DNA from: Clostridium lundense DSM 17049
GTDB taxonomy: Bacteria; Bacillota; Clostridia; Clostridiales; Clostridiaceae
DNA length: 64,000 nucleotides
NCBI RefSeq assembly: GCF_000619945.1
Contig: NZ_JHVC01000015.1
Coordinates: 1-64,000, forward strand
Direction of reading: 5' to 3'
Shown here: positions 17,283 through 26,470 of the stretch, in pieces
How the letters are laid out: each line of letters opens with the position of its first letter
Numbering within the stretch: position 1 is the first letter of the stretch
The notes under the pieces: model-generated
Told to the model about the DNA's origin: nothing
Seen by the model: only the letters and a program-made list of their open reading frames with translations
Database searches by the model: none
Translations under genes and position numbers: made by a program

Positions 17283-17981
17283 ATGATGGAACCAAAACTT
17301 ATATATATTGGTGATGATGAAAAAAAAATACAAGATATTATTAAAATGTTTCTAAAAAAGGAAGGTTATGATGTAGAAACTTTCTCTAACGGAAGCACCC
17401 TACTAGATGCCTTCAAAAAAAGAGCTGCTGATATGCTTATTATAGATATAATGATGCCTAAACTTGATGGACTAGCTTTGTGTTCAGAAATTAGAAAAGA
17501 AAGTAATGTTCCAATTATTATAATCTCAGCTAAGGATAGTGAATCTGATAAAATAGCAGGATTATTGCTTGGTAGTGATGACTATATGACAAAGCCCTTT
17601 AGTCCTGTTGAACTTGTATTAAGGGTAAAAAGTATATTTAGACGTATGCAATTTGAGAATATTAAACATAGCACCTTAGATATCATAAATATGGCAGATA
17701 TTACTATTTATACAGAAGGTAGATATGCTACTTGCAATAATCAAGATTTAAAATTAACACTTATGGAATTCAATGTTCTTTTATACCTTACAAAAAATGC
17801 AAATAAAGGTGTAAGCAGAGAAGAACTTCTCAATAGAGTATGGGGTTTTAAAAATTATGTGGATACTAGGGCTACAGATGATGTAATAAAAAGAATTAGA
17901 AAAAAATTATTAAATCTAGGTTCCTCTTTAAAAATAGAAACTTTGTGGGGTTTCGGATTTATCATATCAGATAAAAATTAA
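17283..17981 (+). CDS. OmpR/PhoB-family response regulator
   Basis: 232 residues. The receiver domain has acidic Asp11/Asp12, phospho-acceptor Asp55 (IIDIMMPK) and Lys104 (TKPF). A winged-helix trans_reg_C DNA-binding domain occupies about 130-230 (LTLMEFNVLLYLTKN, DDVIKRIRKKL). It is followed after 17 bases by its sensor kinase. The first residues read YIGDDE where YIVDDE is usual, a mild variation. Targets unknown; the adjacent secreted protein gene is a candidate. Confidence 0.9.
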   Translation: MMEPKLIYIGDDEKKIQDIIKMFLKKEGYDVETFSNGSTLLDAFKKRAADMLIIDIMMPKLDGLALCSEIRKESNVPIIIISAKDSESDKIAGLLLGSDDYMTKPFSPVELVLRVKSIFRRMQFENIKHSTLDIINMADITIYTEGRYATCNNQDLKLTLMEFNVLLYLTKNANKGVSREELLNRVWGFKNYVDTRATDDVIKRIRKKLLNLGSSLKIETLWGFGFIISDKN

Positions 17982-17998
17982 ATAGAAAGGATTTAGTT

Positions 17999-19390
17999 AT
18001 GAAAATTTCTAAAACAACCATAAGGAATAAAATATTTTTTTCACATCTAAGTATAATAATAATTTTCCTTATTTTAACTTTTGCCTCATTTAATTTATGT
18101 CTTAATTCTTATATAAATAAGCAAAATAAAAGGTCACTTATAACAGCTGGTCAACTCATTAAAAACTCAATGATTAAGTACTCAAACCACCTAAATGTCA
18201 ATCAAATAAATGAAGACTTAGATCAAATACAATCTTTTTTAGATATTAAATATCTAGTAATAGGTCCTGAACAGCAACTTATATATCCAGAAGAAAAAAT
18301 AAATGAAGAATATAATTCTATAAAAAACGCCTTAATTTCATCAATAAGTGAAAAACAATGGTTTAAATCAGAAAAAATTAAAAGCTCTGATTTTTATTTT
18401 AATGCTTTAGGTAAAAAATATCAGGCCAGAGTATTTCCATTGAAACTATCCAATAGTGTTAATTATTTGATAATATATTGTGATTTAATTAAAACTAGTA
18501 AATTTATTGAAACTGTAAATATATTGCTTTTAATAATACTTATTATAACAGCAGTTATTGCTATATTAATATCAAATAATGTATCTAAAAAAATATCCTC
18601 TCCTATTTCACAATTAATTAATTATGCAAAAAAAATTGGTAACAGACAATATGATGCTGAATTTATACAATGTGATAGTAAAGATGAAGTAGGCGAACTA
18701 TCTCACACAATGCATTTAATGGTACAAAAGCTAGTTACCTATGATAATACAGTGAAATCTTTTATACAAAATGCATCCCATGAATTACGTACTCCTCTAA
18801 TGTCTATACAAGGATATGCTGAAGGCATAAAGTATGGTGTTGTTGACTCAGAAGCTATAGCAATTGATATTATAATTGAAGAAACTAATCGGTTGTCTAA
18901 ACTAGTTGAAGACTTATTATATTTATCAAAGATAGAGTCTATAAAAGAACATCTCAACTTTGAGGAATTAGATATACAATATGTTATACAAAATAGTATA
19001 GAAAAAGTTAGTGGGATTGCCTTAAAAAATAAAAAAGCAATCAATTTTTTACCTATTAAAAATAGTATAGTTATCAAAGGGGATCAAGAAAAGCTAACTA
19101 GAGCAATAATAAATATACTTGGAAATTGTCTTAGATATTGCAAAAAAAATATAGATATCATATTAAAAAATGAAGATTCAAAAATAATTATAATAATAGA
19201 AGATGATGGTTGTGGTTTTGATGAAGAAAGCATATGTAATATATTTGATAGATTTTATAAAGGTAAAAATGGAAATTTTGGTCTTGGTTTAACCATATCT
19301 AAAAGTATTATTGAAAAGCATGGCGGAAATATAGTTGCACAAAATATTACTAATGGTGGTGCACAATTTAAAATAAGTTTTGTGTTATAG
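17999..19390 (+). CDS. membrane sensor histidine kinase
   Basis: 463 residues. Membrane helices at about 14-36 and 176-198 flank an extracytoplasmic sensor region of roughly 140 residues. HAMP, HisKA with phospho-acceptor His261 (NASHELRTPL) and HATPase_c (NILGNCLRYC, EDDGCGFDEE, GLGLTIS) follow. The N-box has NILGNCLRY where N-x-x-x-N-A is usual, giving Cys in place of Ala. It partners the regulator upstream. The stimulus cannot be read from sequence. Confidence 0.9.
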   Translation: MKISKTTIRNKIFFSHLSIIIIFLILTFASFNLCLNSYINKQNKRSLITAGQLIKNSMIKYSNHLNVNQINEDLDQIQSFLDIKYLVIGPEQQLIYPEEKINEEYNSIKNALISSISEKQWFKSEKIKSSDFYFNALGKKYQARVFPLKLSNSVNYLIIYCDLIKTSKFIETVNILLLIILIITAVIAILISNNVSKKISSPISQLINYAKKIGNRQYDAEFIQCDSKDEVGELSHTMHLMVQKLVTYDNTVKSFIQNASHELRTPLMSIQGYAEGIKYGVVDSEAIAIDIIIEETNRLSKLVEDLLYLSKIESIKEHLNFEELDIQYVIQNSIEKVSGIALKNKKAINFLPIKNSIVIKGDQEKLTRAIINILGNCLRYCKKNIDIILKNEDSKIIIIIEDDGCGFDEESICNIFDRFYKGKNGNFGLGLTISKSIIEKHGGNIVAQNITNGGAQFKISFVL

Positions 19391-19441
19391 TAGTAGGATT
19401 TCTTTTCCCCTTACTACTACAACATTATTTTGAACCTATTA

Positions 19442-19861
19442 TCATAACTCACCTAACTTCTTTTTTAAATCTGAGATATATGTATTTTGAATTTTCTTTA
19501 AGTCCATAAAGAAATAAGATAAAATTTTAATAATAGGATTTTTAATAAAAATAGTTTCCTTAAAGATTATTTTTGTTCCACCAGTGTTTGTTTCAAAAAA
19601 TTGTCCTATCCAAGAACCAGCAAACATCTTATTTTCCATATTAAATGCATATTCACTATACTCATTCTTTTTAGTAATAATAAATTTTGTAGCATGACCA
19701 CTATTGGTATATTCAATAAATTCCCTTTCATCACTAAGAATTTCAATTTTATCAAGATCACTGCGCCATTTATAATCCTTATTATTAGTGACCACATTCC
19801 AAACAGAATTTATATCTGAATTAAAGTATGCTGTTATTTCTGCTATTCTCGCTTTTCCCAA
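19442..19861 (-). CDS. SRPBCC (START-like) family protein
   Basis: 139 residues of the polyketide-cyclase/SRPBCC hydrophobic-pocket fold: an early AEITAYFNSDINSVWNVVTN segment, the EYTNSGHATKFIITKK strands, FKETIFIKNP and a long C-terminal helix. The start is a TTG at 19861 behind GAGGTG. Members bind small hydrophobic ligands; many in clostridia are uncharacterised. It is alone on its strand and converges with the sensor kinase. Confidence 0.75.
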   Translation of the reverse strand: MGKARIAEITAYFNSDINSVWNVVTNNKDYKWRSDLDKIEILSDEREFIEYTNSGHATKFIITKKNEYSEYAFNMENKMFAGSWIGQFFETNTGGTKIIFKETIFIKNPIIKILSYFFMDLKKIQNTYISDLKKKLGEL

Positions 19862-19968
19862 AGGTATTCACCTCACTTAACATCATTTGTAATAATTCTC
19901 TCATTTGGAATTAACTATGTCAATACCTATTACATATTAATACAACTTATATTTTAATAAACAAATAA

Positions 19969-19999
19969 GGATACTTGTGATATTTTAAACACAGTATCC
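19969..19999. repeat. hairpin element, copy 1 of 2
   Basis: GGATAC (19969-19974) pairs with GTATCC (19994-19999), and TGTG with CACA inside, leaving a bulged T. The core TGTGATATTTTA-A-ACACAGTA matches copy 2 (34628-34662) at 20 of 21 positions, while the outer stem differs by a compensating pair (GGATAC/GTATCC here, GGGTAC/GTACCC there). It lies 95 bases downstream of the rhodanese gene, where it may act as a terminator for the minus strand. Confidence 0.65.
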
Positions 20000-20093
20000 T
20001 CCCTTTATCTTTACTATCTATATATATTAATATGCAAATTAACTTCTATAAAATTTAGTTTTTAGTTACACAGCAGCTCCCTATTATACATGC

Positions 20094-20519
20094 TTATTTA
20101 AATAAATCATATCTCCACATTAATATTCCTTGATACATATGATAAATTTTACTAAAACCATTATCCATTAATGACTTTACTCCAATAGTACTTCTCATTC
20201 CGCTTCTGCAATAAACTAAAACCGCCCTATCTTTATATTGTTTAATAAAATTTATATTTTCATTTATTTTATCATAAGGAATTAAAATTGCATTTTTTAT
20301 ATGCCCTGAATTATACTCTTCTTTTGTTCTCATATCAAATATAATTAATTCCTTATTTTCATCTATAATTTTTTTTGCTTGTTCAATATTAACTTTTGTT
20401 TCTATATTAGAATTATCTATTTTTATTTTACCCCCTTCATCTTTTGAGAATGTAGTTAAATTAGAGCAATCTAAACTTTTTATAAAACCTGCCATAATAT
20501 ATAGCACCCACCTTTTCAT
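20094..20519 (-). CDS. rhodanese-domain protein
   Basis: 141 residues with one rhodanese domain. IIFDMRTKEEYNSGHI leads to the active-site loop CRSGMRS with catalytic Cys104, so sulfur transfer is plausible. An N-terminal 20 residues are basic-hydrophobic, resembling a signal or anchor, but lack a clean lipobox because Asp precedes the Cys. I use the ATG at 20519, which has GGAG 7 bases upstream; 20495 (MAGFIK) is an alternative. Monocistronic. Confidence 0.85.
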   Translation of the reverse strand: MKRWVLYIMAGFIKSLDCSNLTTFSKDEGGKIKIDNSNIETKVNIEQAKKIIDENKELIIFDMRTKEEYNSGHIKNAILIPYDKINENINFIKQYKDRAVLVYCRSGMRSTIGVKSLMDNGFSKIYHMYQGILMWRYDLFK

Positions 20520-20700
20520 CCTAATTCTCCAATACAACAGGGACATAGTAAATATTTTGTTCTTTCTTCTCTATTCTATTCACTTTATATTATTTGTGTG
20601 TTTTTTTATAAGCATATTTATTATAATATTTTTAGATTATAGTCTACTAACTTACCACAACTTCTCTAATACCAATAATGCTAATCTTCTTTTACTTACT

Positions 20701-20733
20701 AAAAAAAGAGCCCTTTTAAGAGCTCTTTTAAAG
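20701..20733 (-). terminator. terminator after spore-coat gene pair
   Basis: On the minus strand an AAAAGAGC-type stem closes and is followed by TTTTTTT. It lies 20 or so bases beyond the CotF-type stop. Confidence 0.85.
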
Positions 20734-20754
20734 TATTTTTATTACACTTTATTT

Positions 20755-21060
20755 TTATTTTACAGCTGGTTTAATTACAGTTTTTGATTCATTATAAGCC
20801 TCATTTAATTGTTGTATAGGTGAATCATAAGGTTTAGCCCAACCTTTAGATACAGCCAATTCTGTAAGAGCGGTATGTCCTCCAACTATTTGATTTAAAC
20901 TAGCAGAATATATAGCTCTCAACTCTGGAGTACTGCTTGTTAACGTAGCATCGAGATATACATCAGCTGCAGCTTTTCCAGAAGACAGCATATTTGTAGA
21001 TATAACCTCATCATTAATATCAATGTTATTTTTAATTAAATTTCCAATTACATTTGCCAT
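20755..21060 (-). CDS. spore coat protein, CotF family
   Basis: 101 residues of the Coat_F family, recognised by SGKAAADVYLDATLTSSTPELRAIY and LNQIVGGHTALTELAVSKGW. Expected in the spore coat of endospore formers and probably expressed late in the mother cell. The start at 21060 sits behind GGAGG; a reading from 21105 would overlap the upstream gene without a ribosome site. Two bases separate its start codon from the stop of the preceding gene, so the two are co-translated. Confidence 0.85.
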   Translation of the reverse strand: MANVIGNLIKNNIDINDEVISTNMLSSGKAAADVYLDATLTSSTPELRAIYSASLNQIVGGHTALTELAVSKGWAKPYDSPIQQLNEAYNESKTVIKPAVK

Positions 21061-21061
21061 T

Positions 21062-21280
21062 CTATTGTACCTCCTCTGAAACTGATACTTGATTTTCGTT
21101 AACAAATTGCTGTAATCCTTTTATTCTACCCTCTGCTGCTAACACACTAGCTTCACCTTGTCTTTTTAAATTTTCATCTGTTATCAGTGTATTTACTGCT
21201 CTTTGTACAATTAATCCATCTTGCTCCATCTTCAATAGTGCTGCTAAAGATTGCATTTCTACTTCTGAAAGTTTTCTCAT
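21062..21280 (-). CDS. small helical protein paired with CotF-type coat protein
   Basis: 72 residues, Leu/Glu/Gln-rich and helical (SLAALLKMEQDGLIVQRAV), with no Cys or membrane segment. It directly precedes and is coupled to the CotF gene. Such short partners are often seen next to coat_F genes in clostridia. A spore-coat or spore-storage role is inferred from that location only. Confidence 0.65.
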   Translation of the reverse strand: MRKLSEVEMQSLAALLKMEQDGLIVQRAVNTLITDENLKRQGEASVLAAEGRIKGLQQFVNENQVSVSEEVQ

Positions 21281-21402
21281 ATTGTTACCTCCACTAAATA
21301 TAATTTATATACACTTATATCATGTGATTTTTATAAAATTAATAATCATGTTAAATTTATCCTATAAGTTAAAACTTATTAATTCATATTTTCAATAATT
21401 AA

Positions 21403-21438
21403 AAAAGCCTAGATATACCATTTATCTAGGCCTTTTAA
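21403..21438 (-). terminator. bidirectional terminator after the dha response regulator
   Basis: Arms AAAAGCCTAGATA and TATCTAGGCCTTTT form a 13-bp stem with T-runs on both sides. It separates the two-component operon from the coat genes. Confidence 0.85.
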
Positions 21439-21502
21439 TATAATTTTTTCTATTATAAATCACTATCACTAATCTATCTTTGCTTTAACAAAAGTTACTG
21501 CC

Positions 21503-22564
21503 TTAATTCTTCTTACATCTATATTCTGTAGGCGTTATTCCTTCTATTTTTTTAAAAACTTTAGTAAAATAACCACACTCGTAATATCCAAGATCTGACG
21601 CTATATTTACAATAGGTATATCTGTATTTTTAAGCATTGACTTAGCTTTTTCTATTTTATATTTTGTTACATAAGCTGTAAAATTCATTCCCATTTCTTT
21701 TTTGAATAATTTGCTAAAGTAATAAAGACTAAGATTTGAAATATTCGCCACATCTTCTAGTAATATTTGTTCTCCATAATTTTCTTCAATATATTTCAAT
21801 GCTGGTTCTAATATTTTATTTGAACACTTTAATCTTAGAGCATCATCTTTCTTTGTTTTCACATTTATTTCTGGTATTTCTAAAAATGTTAATGTTAGAA
21901 CAGTATATGCATAATTACAAATGGATTCCATATCTTTAAAAGATTTAAGTTTAATTAAACACTCTTCTTCATTTATCCATTTATGATTTCTAAATCTAAA
22001 TTTAGAAACTACTTTAATTATTTTTTCTATAAGCAATTGAATCTTTTGCTTAAAATATTCTACATCCTCATTACTTCCTAATGTATAGCTTTCTATGATG
22101 CTATTTAATAGTGCTTTTGCCTCATTTTCTTCTTCAGATATAATTTTATCCATTAACAATAATTCTTTTTCTTTAATTCTACTCTTGTTAGTTTTTAGAT
22201 TATCAATCTGAAGGGATAAAATCTCTAATAACTTTTCTCTTTTAATGGGTTTTAAAATATAGTCGTTTACCCCCAAAGTTAAAGCTTTATGTATTAAATC
22301 AAAATCATCATATGCAGTAAGCATAATGATTACCTTATTTTCATTTTGTTTTTTTATAATTTCCGAAGCTTTTATTCCGTCTATACCAGGCATTTTTATA
22401 TCGATAAATATTATATCTGGATTTAGTTTCATATCAAGTTCTATTGCCTCTCTGCCATTTTCTGCTTCTCCTACAATTGTCACTTGATTATTTAATTTTC
22501 CCACCATTATTTTTAGTGCTTCTCTTTCTAAAATTTCATCATCTACTAATAATATTTTATACAT
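21503..22564 (-). CDS. AraC-type response regulator of the propanediol region
   Basis: 353 residues. A receiver domain with phospho-acceptor Asp55 (IIFIDIKMPG) is joined through a helical linker (about 125-245) to a C-terminal AraC/HTH_18 domain with two helix-turn-helix motifs (LEDVANISNLSLYYFSKLF; IVNIASDLGYYECGYFTKVF). This is the YesN architecture. It follows the PocR-domain kinase by 21 bases and sits downstream of the dha operon, so it most likely activates that operon in response to glycerol, as the DhaS-DhaA pair does in C. butyricum. Direct repeats at 32058-32112 are candidate binding sites. Confidence 0.88.
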   Translation of the reverse strand: MYKILLVDDEILEREALKIMVGKLNNQVTIVGEAENGREAIELDMKLNPDIIFIDIKMPGIDGIKASEIIKKQNENKVIIMLTAYDDFDLIHKALTLGVNDYILKPIKREKLLEILSLQIDNLKTNKSRIKEKELLLMDKIISEEENEAKALLNSIIESYTLGSNEDVEYFKQKIQLLIEKIIKVVSKFRFRNHKWINEEECLIKLKSFKDMESICNYAYTVLTLTFLEIPEINVKTKKDDALRLKCSNKILEPALKYIEENYGEQILLEDVANISNLSLYYFSKLFKKEMGMNFTAYVTKYKIEKAKSMLKNTDIPIVNIASDLGYYECGYFTKVFKKIEGITPTEYRCKKN

Positions 22565-22585
22565 TATAGATCTCCTGTATATGCC

Positions 22586-23809
22586 CTATTTGGGTAAAAT
22601 TATTTTAACCTCTGTGCCCTTATTTATGATACTATTTATATTAAGATAATAATTGTCTCCATAGTGATGTGTCAATCTTTGTCTTATATTAATAATCCCT
22701 ATTCCACTTGAGGTATTTCTTTTATATTCTTCTTCTTTTCCAGAATTTATTAATTCAATCATACTATTTTTAATTCCTATTCCATTGTCTTCTATACATA
22801 TTACTATAGAATTATTGGATTCATAAACGGTTATTTTTATCATTCCGCCTTGTTCTTTTAATTCTAATCCATGTATTATGGAGTTTTCTACAAATGGTTG
22901 AATAATCATAAAAGGAATTTCAACTTTTTTACATTCTTCTTTTATATCAATATAAAATTCTAATCTGGATCTAAATCTTACCTTTTGAATCTGTAAGTAA
23001 GCCGTTACATAATTAATTGCGTCCTCTAGTTTTACCATTTGATCTACTTTCTTTAAAATATATCTAAGCATTTTTGCTAAATCACAAATAACCTCATGTG
23101 TTTTTGGTGCTTCTTCAATTAAAGCCAATGCGGAAATACTATTTAAAACATTAAATAAAAAATGAGGATTCACCTGAGAATATAATGCCTTTAACTGTGC
23201 AGATTTTAACTCTTTTTCAATTTCTACTTGCTGTCTTTTAGCTTCCATATATTCAATATTTTTTTCATTAAGTTCCTTTTGTACTATTTTTAAAACACTT
23301 TCATTTACAATATAATTACTGATGTGAAACATCATTTGAGCAATGGATTGAATTTTATCAAAAGGAATAGTTTGCAACCTTTTATATGCTTCCATAAGTT
23401 CTTTATCCTGTTGTATATTTGTATCACATTGAGTAATACTCTCTAACTCTAAAATTTTACTTTCCTCGGTTAAAACCTGTCCCGCCATTAATGCTCCTAA
23501 ATATTGACCTTGTACAATAATAGGTACTGCAAAATCTACTAATCCCATGTGGCATTTATATATATATGGTTTACCTTTTCTTACTGCCTCAAGACCTCCT
23601 CTTGAGTCACATTTCTCACATAGTTCTCTTAGCTTACTATCTTTACGTATAATGCTACAAAACTCAGTACACCTGCTATGGCTAGTTACAGGTTTTCCTT
23701 TGTAATCTGTTGTAATAATTGATAAACCTGTAGCGTTGGCTATATCATCCTGTATTTTCTGGAACATTTCAATTTCTATAATATTCTGCAAATTAGGTGT
23801 GTAATTCAA
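22586..23809 (-). CDS. PocR-domain sensor histidine kinase (LytS/YesM type)
   Basis: 407 residues, cytoplasmic. An N-terminal PocR ligand-binding domain (about 8-165) carries a set of Cys residues (47, 51, 64, 67, 86) in the pattern CTEFC, CEKCD and YKCHMG. A coiled-coil linker follows, then a His_kinase domain with NPHFLFN (His216) and an HATPase_c domain (GMIKITV, DNGIGIKNS, GIGIINIRQRL). PocR domains sense propanediol, glycerol or related diols. The start is the TTG at 23809, six bases after GGAGGAG; a TTG at 23824 would place the ribosome site inside the gene. A promoter is at 23855-23883. Confidence 0.88.
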   Translation of the reverse strand: MNYTPNLQNIIEIEMFQKIQDDIANATGLSIITTDYKGKPVTSHSRCTEFCSIIRKDSKLRELCEKCDSRGGLEAVRKGKPYIYKCHMGLVDFAVPIIVQGQYLGALMAGQVLTEESKILELESITQCDTNIQQDKELMEAYKRLQTIPFDKIQSIAQMMFHISNYIVNESVLKIVQKELNEKNIEYMEAKRQQVEIEKELKSAQLKALYSQVNPHFLFNVLNSISALALIEEAPKTHEVICDLAKMLRYILKKVDQMVKLEDAINYVTAYLQIQKVRFRSRLEFYIDIKEECKKVEIPFMIIQPFVENSIIHGLELKEQGGMIKITVYESNNSIVICIEDNGIGIKNSMIELINSGKEEEYKRNTSSGIGIINIRQRLTHHYGDNYYLNINSIINKGTEVKIILPK

Positions 23810-23854
23810 TATTTTCTCCTCCAAGTAGATTGTTTTTTATAAAGCACTACTTAA

Positions 23855-23883
23855 ATTATATTAAAATTATTCAAAAAATTCAA
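23855..23883 (-). promoter_or_regulatory. sigma-A promoter of the PocR kinase operon
   Basis: On the minus strand TTGAAT (23878-23883), a 17-base spacer and a consensus TATAAT (23855-23860) lie about 45 bases before the TTG start. Good match and spacing. It lets the two-component genes be expressed independently of dha, since a terminator separates them. Confidence 0.6.
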
Positions 23884-23941
23884 TTACATTAACTTCATGA
23901 TATAACATTATTATACAACAAATAAGCATTTATTACATAAA

Positions 23942-23991
23942 GAATCTTCTTGTAATTTAATTCATTAAGAAAAGTATATACAAGAAGATTC
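23942..23991 (-). terminator. terminator after glpF
   Basis: Arms GAATCTTCTTGTA (23942-23954) and TACAAGAAGATTC (23979-23991) form a perfect 13-bp stem. It lies between the glpF stop and the PocR kinase promoter and ends the dha operon. Confidence 0.75.
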
Positions 23992-24061
23992 CTTTTAGAT
24001 TATTAATAAATTTTTATGCAATTTAAAATATGCCTTAATATTAACATATACTGTAATTATC

Positions 24062-24766
24062 CTAGAAAATTATGCTATAACTTACTGCTGCTATTATTCC
24101 TCCAACTATAGGAGCTACTACTGGAATCCATGCATAGCCCCAATCAGAATCCCCTTTTCCAGGTATAGGCAAAATATAATGTGCTATACGTGGTCCTAAA
24201 TCTCTAGCAGGATTAATTGCATACCCAGTTGTTCCCCCTAAAGTAAGTCCCACAGCCCAAACTATTCCTCCTACAACTATAGGAGCTAATCCGTTAACCA
24301 TAGGCGTATTTGCAATGCCTAATATTCCAAAGACCAAAATGAAAGTGCCAATTACTTCACATATAAAGTTTGAAGCTGTGTCCCTAATTGCTGGCCCTGT
24401 ACAAAATACAGCAAGTTTTGCCTCTTTATCTTCTGTTGCTTCAAAGTGAGGTCTGTAGAATATCCAAACTATTACCGCTCCTAAAAAACCGCCAATAAAT
24501 TGAGCTATGAGATAACTAGGTACATTTCCCCAAGAAAATTTTCCTATTACAGCAAGTCCAAGTGTTACTGCTGGATTAAAATGAGCTCCACTAATAGTTC
24601 CAAATATAAAAACTGGTATAACAACTCCTAAAGCCCATCCTGTTGTAATAACAATCCATCCTGAATTTTGAGCTTTTGTTTTATTCAATACTACATTAGC
24701 TACTACTCCGTCGCCTAAAATTATGAGAATCATTGTTCCTAACATTTCTGCTAAAAAGTTTTCCAT
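24062..24766 (-). CDS. glpF: glycerol facilitator (MIP family)
   Basis: 234-residue aquaglyceroporin with six membrane helices and two half-helix loops carrying NPA at 64-66 and NPARD at 185-189. Asp after the second NPA-Arg is the mark of glycerol facilitators as against water channels. It is the last gene of the dha operon, 58 bases after dhaT, and would let glycerol in for the dehydratase pathway. 1,3-propanediol export by the same pore is possible. Confidence 0.93.
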   Translation of the reverse strand: MENFLAEMLGTMILIILGDGVVANVVLNKTKAQNSGWIVITTGWALGVVIPVFIFGTISGAHFNPAVTLGLAVIGKFSWGNVPSYLIAQFIGGFLGAVIVWIFYRPHFEATEDKEAKLAVFCTGPAIRDTASNFICEVIGTFILVFGILGIANTPMVNGLAPIVVGGIVWAVGLTLGGTTGYAINPARDLGPRIAHYILPIPGKGDSDWGYAWIPVVAPIVGGIIAAVSYSIIF

Positions 24767-24824
24767 GATGTATTCCCTTCTATGTTAAAATAAATGTTTG
24801 TGTAAACTTTATATAATACTTTAA

Positions 24825-25982
24825 TTAAAATGCAGCCTTAAATATTGAAATTATATCTTTTTCATTTCCTTTTCTTGGATTACTGAATGCATTACCATCC
24901 TTTAGTGCCATTTCAGCCATGTATTCAAAGTCTTCTTCTTTAACTCCCATTTCCTTTAGGCTTGCTGGAATTCCTATATCTGATGAAAGTTTGAACATAG
25001 CATCTATAGCTTTTTCTGCAGCATCCATAACTGATAATCCATCAATATTTTCTCCCATGAATTCAGCTATATCAGCAAATTTTTGTGGATTAGAAATTAA
25101 GTTGTATTTTTCAACATGTGGAAGAAGCATAGCATTAGCTACTCCGTGTGGCATATCATATAATCCACCTAATTGATGAGCCATAGCATGTACATATCCT
25201 AAGTTAGCATTATTGAATGCCATACCTGCTAATAATGAAGCATATGCCATGTTTTCTCTAGCTACTAAGTTTTCTCCTAGGGCAACTGCTTGTCTTAAGT
25301 TTTGAGCTATTAATTTTATAGCTTGTATTGCAGCCGCATCTGTTACAGGATTAGCATCTTTTGATACATAAGCTTCAACAGCATGAGTTAAAGCGTCCAT
25401 TCCTGTAGCAGCAGTTAAAGCAGCTGGTTTCTTAACCATTAACATTGGATCATTGAAGGATACTAAAGGTAGGTTTCTCCAACTTACTATAACAAACTTA
25501 ACCTTTGTTTTTGTATTAGTTATAACACAGTGTCTTGTAACTTCACTTGCTGTTCCAGCTGTAGTGTTTACTGCAACTATTGGAGGAAGTGCATTTGTTA
25601 AAGTTTCAATTCCTGCATAATCATAAAGGTCTCCTTGATGAGTTGCAGCAATACCAATACCTTTACCACAATCGTGAGCACTTCCTCCTCCAACTGTAAT
25701 AATCATATCACAAGCTTCTTTTTTAAATACTTCTAAACCTTCTTTTACATTTGTATCCTTTGGATTTGGTTCTACTCCATCATAATATGCAACTTCTATT
25801 CCTGCTTCAGTTAAATACTTAGCAGTTAACTCAACTGCTCCACCTTCCATATTTCTTAAGAATTTATCTGTAACTATTAGAGCTTTTTTACCACCCAATA
25901 TTTTACATCTTTCACCAACTAGGCTTATGCAACCTGCTCCCATAAAATTTACATTTGGTACTAAATAATCATACATTCTCAT
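24825..25982 (-). CDS. dhaT: 1,3-propanediol dehydrogenase DhaT
   Basis: Iron-dependent (type III) alcohol dehydrogenase of 385 residues. NAD-binding GGGSAHD is at 98-104; metal ligands Asp196, His200, His265 and His279 fall in GMDALTHAVEAYVS and HAMAHQLGGLYDMPHG. It reduces 3-hydroxypropionaldehyde to 1,3-propanediol with NADH and so regenerates NAD during glycerol fermentation. AGGAGG precedes the ATG. It is in the operon between the HbpS-like gene and glpF. Confidence 0.94.
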   Translation of the reverse strand: MRMYDYLVPNVNFMGAGCISLVGERCKILGGKKALIVTDKFLRNMEGGAVELTAKYLTEAGIEVAYYDGVEPNPKDTNVKEGLEVFKKEACDMIITVGGGSAHDCGKGIGIAATHQGDLYDYAGIETLTNALPPIVAVNTTAGTASEVTRHCVITNTKTKVKFVIVSWRNLPLVSFNDPMLMVKKPAALTAATGMDALTHAVEAYVSKDANPVTDAAAIQAIKLIAQNLRQAVALGENLVARENMAYASLLAGMAFNNANLGYVHAMAHQLGGLYDMPHGVANAMLLPHVEKYNLISNPQKFADIAEFMGENIDGLSVMDAAEKAIDAMFKLSSDIGIPASLKEMGVKEEDFEYMAEMALKDGNAFSNPRKGNEKDIISIFKAAF

Positions 25983-26015
25983 TTTAAATTTCCTCCTAAG
26001 TTTATAATTTATCTT

Positions 26016-26441
26016 TTATTTATTAAATACTTCTACAGCAACCTGTGCTATAGCCATATCTTCTTCAACAGTTCCACCACTTACTCCAACTGCACCAACT
26101 ACTTGTCCATCTACTACTATTGGAAAACCACCACCAAAAGGTACTATTCTACAATTGTTAGTTAACTGTAATCCATAAAGACTTTCTCCTGGCTGAATGT
26201 TTGGAGTTACTTCATGAGTTCCTATTTTTAATGCTGCTGAAGTAAAAGCTTTATTTATAGCTATATCCACACTTGTTATAAAAGCATTTTCCATTCTGTG
26301 CATAAGCATTAAATTTGCACCTGCATCTACTGCTGCAAATACTACTGGTACATTCATGCCAGCAGCTTTTGCTTCAGCTGCTGCAGCCATTTCTTTTACT
26401 ATCTCTAGGCTTAATTGTTTTAGTTCATTTAATTTTTTCAT
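26016..26441 (-). CDS. GlcG/HbpS-like (DUF336) protein of the dha operon
   Basis: 141 residues of the GlcG/HbpS (PduO C-terminal-like) family. AAAAEAKAAGMNVPVVFAAVDAGANLMLMHRME and the VPFGGGFPIVVDGQVVGAVGVSGGT stretch are diagnostic. Family members bind haem or corrinoids. Here it sits beside a PduO-type adenosyltransferase that lacks this domain, so the two may work as the split halves of PduO in cobalamin handling. That role is inference from location. Confidence 0.85.
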   Translation of the reverse strand: MKKLNELKQLSLEIVKEMAAAAEAKAAGMNVPVVFAAVDAGANLMLMHRMENAFITSVDIAINKAFTSAALKIGTHEVTPNIQPGESLYGLQLTNNCRIVPFGGGFPIVVDGQVVGAVGVSGGTVEEDMAIAQVAVEVFNK

Positions 26442-26470
26442 ATTGATTTTCCTCCTTTGTAAATAATCTA

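Noticed and set aside
20557..20787. Hydrophobic 76-codon plus-strand frame
   Set aside because: It spans the strong terminator at 20701-20733 and has random Phe/Tyr/Ile-rich composition typical of AT-rich intergenic DNA.
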